Source: an uncultured Acetatifactor sp. (GTDB taxonomy: Bacteria > Bacillota > Clostridia > Lachnospirales > Lachnospiraceae). From it: 26,942 bases of DNA. The notes below the pieces were generated by a model. It did no database searches, had not been told where the DNA came from, and saw only the letters and a list, made by a program, of their open reading frames with translations. The translations under genes and the position numbers were made by a program. Positions 24,600 to 26,942 of this stretch are shown here, piece after piece; the stretch's first letter is position 1; each line of letters opens with the position of its first letter. The stretch is taken from contig CAJUTJ010000157.1 in NCBI GenBank assembly GCA_910589655.1, forward strand, positions 1 to 26,942, written 5' to 3'.

Positions 24600-25451
24600 A
24601 TGAGTAAATGGGAAAAGAAATTCGGGAAATACGCCATAAGGAATTTGTCGTTGGTGTTGATATTATGCTATGTGGTGGGCTATGTAATTGCCATGATCAA
24701 CAATAATTTTTTAATGTATCTGACGCTGGATCCCTATGCCATTCTGCACGGACAGATATGGCGGATCTTTACATGGATTATCGTGCCTCCCAGCTCTCCG
24801 GATCTGCTGACGATTATTATGCTGTACTTCTATTACAGCATCGGTACTTCTCTGGAGCGGACATGGGGGACATGGCGTTATAACGTCTTTTTGCTGTCAG
24901 GTATGCTGTTTACCGTGATCGGCAGCTTTGTCTGGCTGGGCGTGCAGTATATCACCGCGGGAGGATTGAGCGGTGAGCTGGCAGCCTATGTCTCCGGTAT
25001 GGGATCTTTGTTTTTCAGCACATATTACATTAATATGTCCATTTTTTTAGCGTTTGCGGCTACTTTCCCGAATGCGCAGGTGCTCTTAATGTTTGTCATT
25101 CCCGTCAAGGTAAAGTGGATGGGGATTGTATATGCGGTCATACTGGGGTGGGAGTTTTTGATGGCAGGCAGTTTGGTGATCCGGATAGCGATTGCTTCTT
25201 CACTGCTGAATTTCGTTATCTTTTTCTTTACCTCCAGAAGCCATATCCATATGTCGCCGAAGCAGGTCAGAAGAAGGGCGGAATTTAGGCATGAAATCAA
25301 GCGCAATCCCAAGATTACAAAGCATAAATGCGCGATCTGCGGAAGGACGGACGAGGATGATCCGACGCTGGAGTTCCGTTTCTGCTCCAAATGCAACGGA
25401 AATTATGAGTACTGCCAGCAGCATCTTTTTACACATACACATGTGAAATAG
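24600..25451 (+). CDS. Rhomboid-like membrane protein with C-terminal zinc-binding tail
   Basis: ATG 24600 follows GAAAGGA; an upstream TTG frame from 24513 is less likely. The 283-residue protein has about six membrane segments (about 17-34, 68-84, 93-117, 143-165, 175-190, 195-212). The layout GQIWRIFTWIIVPP, then a helix ending ERTWGTWRYN, matches rhomboid and Derlin-like proteins. Rhomboid proteases need a GxSG serine and a histidine in later helices. The corresponding stretch here (YYINMSIFLAFAATFPNAQV) shows no GxSG, so it is probably a pseudoprotease. The cytoplasmic tail carries C244, C247, C262, C265, C272, H275, H279 and H281, enough for one or two zinc sites. Its role is unknown; a substrate-handling or scaffold role in the membrane is inferred. 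Confidence 0.8.
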   Translation: MSKWEKKFGKYAIRNLSLVLILCYVVGYVIAMINNNFLMYLTLDPYAILHGQIWRIFTWIIVPPSSPDLLTIIMLYFYYSIGTSLERTWGTWRYNVFLLSGMLFTVIGSFVWLGVQYITAGGLSGELAAYVSGMGSLFFSTYYINMSIFLAFAATFPNAQVLLMFVIPVKVKWMGIVYAVILGWEFLMAGSLVIRIAIASSLLNFVIFFFTSRSHIHMSPKQVRRRAEFRHEIKRNPKITKHKCAICGRTDEDDPTLEFRFCSKCNGNYEYCQQHLFTHTHVK

Positions 25452-25547
25452 CAGGCCGCAATGCGGAGCGTGCAAACCGGAGGGATGATTTTTCGGACAT
25501 ACCGGTGTGCTGCATCATTGAGAGATAGACTTTATGGAGGACATTTC

Positions 25548-26288
25548 ATGAATCAGGAAATATGGTTTGCCAAGACGCTGGAGCAGGTAAAGAAGCAGGC
25601 GAGGGAACAGGGCGGCTGTATCAGCGAGGCGCAGGTGCGGGAAGCCTTTGAAAAGCTGGAACTTTCCGGAGAACAGCTTCGGCTGGTATATGATTATTTG
25701 GAAAAACAGAAAATCGGAATCGGGGAGCCGGTGGATACGGACGAGTATCTAACCGAGAGTGAGCGCGGTTACCTTCAGGAATATCTGGATGAGCTGGCGG
25801 CGCTGCCCGTATACAGCCCGGGGCAGATAGAGGGTTATACCATTGCGGCGATGGCGGGGGAAGCGGACGCTCAGGCAAGGCTGGTGGAAGTGTATTTGAA
25901 GGACGTGGCGGATATTGCAAAGCTTTATACGGGGCAGGGAGTGCTTTTGGAAGATTTGATCGGAGAGGGCAATCTCGCCCTTACTTTTGGAACGGGTATG
26001 CTGGGCAGTTTAGAGCGGCCGGAGGAAGCTCAGGGAATGCTGGCAAAGATGATTATGGACGCCATGGAGGAGTATATACAGGAGAATGCCTCTCACAAGA
26101 AGGCGGACCGCAAGGCAGCGGATCAGGTAAATAAGGTGGCCGACAAGGCGAGAGAGCTGGCGGAGGAACTCCATCGGAAAGTGACACCCAAGGAGCTGGC
26201 GGAGGAGACAGGGTTTTCCGAAAAAAGTATCCGGGATGCCATGCGGATGAGCGGTTTTAAAATTGAAGATATAACGGCTGCAGAGTAG
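25548..26288 (+). CDS. Sigma-70-like protein lacking promoter-recognition regions
   Basis: ATG 25548 follows TGGAGGAC and gives 246 residues. Residues 1-70 resemble sigma region 1.1. Residues about 90-145 match regions 1.2-2.2, with ARLVEVYLKDVADIAKLYTG and LLEDLIGEGNLAL in place of the usual core-binding motif (DLIQEGNIGL). Residues about 190-240 resemble region 3, with LHRKVTPKELAEETGFSEKS. Regions 2.3/2.4 (-10 contact) and 4 (-35 contact) are not visible: after region 2.2 the sequence is short and unlike sigma, and the protein ends after region 3. It is a plausible RNA-polymerase-binding protein that cannot read standard promoters on its own. The next gene starts 92 bases on and may encode its partner. 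Automatic annotation as a sigma factor would overstate what it can do. Confidence 0.82.
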   Translation: MNQEIWFAKTLEQVKKQAREQGGCISEAQVREAFEKLELSGEQLRLVYDYLEKQKIGIGEPVDTDEYLTESERGYLQEYLDELAALPVYSPGQIEGYTIAAMAGEADAQARLVEVYLKDVADIAKLYTGQGVLLEDLIGEGNLALTFGTGMLGSLERPEEAQGMLAKMIMDAMEEYIQENASHKKADRKAADQVNKVADKARELAEELHRKVTPKELAEETGFSEKSIRDAMRMSGFKIEDITAAE

Positions 26289-26379
26289 ACAAGCGGAATA
26301 GATATGCCGACAGTGTATCGAATGTACGGAATCGAAAGCGGCCGATACACGCAACGGCATTGTGGAGAGGTGGTGGCGT

Positions 26380-26802
26380 ATGCTGCAAAGGACAACCTAT
26401 GAGGATTACAAATATTGTATGCAAGATACCGGAAGGCTCTATGTGGGAAGTAAATACACCATCGGGGAGCTTCTGGATGCGGAGGACATTCTGTTTAAAT
26501 TCCGTATGATTGTGGAACGCTATATTCTGCCGGAAGCAGACAGAGAGGATACCTTGGAAACCCATTTATATTATCTGGAAAAAGGGAAGTTTCTGGTGCA
26601 GACATACAAACATATGAAAGCCAGAGTGAAGGTGAATGTCATTGAGGAAAAAAAGAGTCTTCTGGGGAACCGGAAAAAGGAGTACGTGACCAGAAATCTG
26701 AACATTGAAGAGCTGGTGGAAATGACACCGGCAGAGAAGGAGAGTAAGGGACTGGTGATACAGGAGCTGTCCGTCAGCAAATTAGCGCTGGCTGGTATGT
26801 AA
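26380..26802 (+). CDS. Hypothetical protein, partner of the sigma-like gene
   Basis: ATG 26380 follows GGAGAGG about 10 bases upstream and gives 140 residues starting MLQRTTYEDYKYCMQD. I do not recognise the family. It is soluble, with a helical middle (GELLDAEDILFKFRMIVERY, then a helix around DTLETHLYYLEKGKF). A basic beta-rich segment follows (KARVKVNVIEEKKSLLGNRK), and the end is helical. It sits 92 bases after the sigma-like gene, same strand, no terminator between, and is closed by a very strong hairpin. That placement suggests co-expression with the sigma-like protein. Confidence 0.75.
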   Translation: MLQRTTYEDYKYCMQDTGRLYVGSKYTIGELLDAEDILFKFRMIVERYILPEADREDTLETHLYYLEKGKFLVQTYKHMKARVKVNVIEEKKSLLGNRKKEYVTRNLNIEELVEMTPAEKESKGLVIQELSVSKLALAGM

Positions 26803-26811
26803 AGTGTGAAC

Positions 26812-26894
26812 GGAATGAAGATTTTCTAAGGTTGGAAAGAGGGTGTGTAAACACTCCCTCTTTGTACCCAACCTAAGAAAATCTAAGTCATTCC
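26812..26894. terminator. Very long imperfect hairpin, terminator or mobile-element remnant
   Basis: Left arm 26812-26835 (GGAATG, AGATTTTCT, AGGTTGG) pairs with right arm 26868-26894 (CCAACCT, AGAAAATCT, CATTCC) apart from one 3-base insertion and one mismatch. Inside, AAAGAGGG (26836-26843) pairs with CCCTCTTT (26856-26863), and GTGT pairs with ACAC in the centre. The total is about 35 bp of stem in 83 bases. The inner part with TTT at 26861-26863 could stop transcription in both directions. Arms this long are unusual for a simple terminator. Confidence 0.65.
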
Positions 26895-26924
26895 GGGAAG
26901 AACGCAAGAACAGCGTTCTTCCGG
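26893..26924. repeat. Perfect 10-bp hairpin adjoining the long hairpin
   Basis: GGAAGAACGC at 26896-26905 pairs perfectly with GCGTTCTTCC at 26913-26922, with loop AAGAACA; outer CC/GG pairs extend it with a one-base bulge. There is no T-run. It overlaps the end of the previous hairpin by two bases and may be a second extragenic palindrome or a leader hairpin of the next gene outside the window. Confidence 0.6.
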
Positions 26925-26942
26925 CCTTGCACCAGTTCATAA

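Overview
The window looks like a chromosomal segment of a Clostridia member, most likely Lachnospiraceae. The grounds are the gene set: a single-chain acyl-CoA dehydratase activase of about 1400 residues, an Rpn/PD-(D/E)XK transposase-family nuclease, a short Hsp90-like protein, a degenerate sigma-like protein and a dockerin-bearing M60 mucinase. Moderate GC, strong AGGAGG-type ribosome sites and many small extragenic palindromes fit the same group. The species cannot be named from the sequence alone.

Layout. 1-300 is AT-rich and gene-free. 300-700 is GC-richer, has no convincing ORF and is packed with strong nested hairpins; it may be a structured RNA or an origin-like element. 700-4770 is a markedly AT-rich accessory island. 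It holds a 30-codon remnant of an AbiH-type abortive-infection gene, a broken TIR-like/deoxyribosyltransferase-like effector gene, and an intact 974-residue NACHT (STAND) NTPase. 4916-5460 (minus) is a HigBA-like toxin-antitoxin pair whose toxin looks N-terminally short. 5616-6479 is an Rpn-family nuclease, followed by a remnant of a second copy's tail. 7220-13472 is a secreted M60 metallopeptidase with a dockerin, followed by a membrane-anchored protein whose ectodomain looks cohesin-like. Together they could form a two-gene cell-surface mucin- or glycoprotein-degrading unit.

13829-16484 carries a MalY/PatB-type C-S lyase, a small coiled-coil protein and an unknown 226-residue protein, separated by palindromic repeats and a terminator. 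16771-19938 pairs an Hsp90-like ATPase with a helical, TPR-like protein and ends in a bidirectional terminator. The same terminator closes the convergent activase gene (20010-24245, minus). Divergent from the activase are a rhomboid-like membrane protein without a visible catalytic serine but with a C-terminal zinc-binding tail, a sigma-70-like protein lacking the promoter-recognition regions, and an unknown 140-residue protein. A very large hairpin closes the window.

The strongest candidates for something under-described are the structured region at 300-700, the M60-dockerin/cohesin-like pair, the Hsp90/TPR-like pair and the truncated sigma-like protein with its downstream partner. All functions are read from motifs by eye, and no database search was possible.
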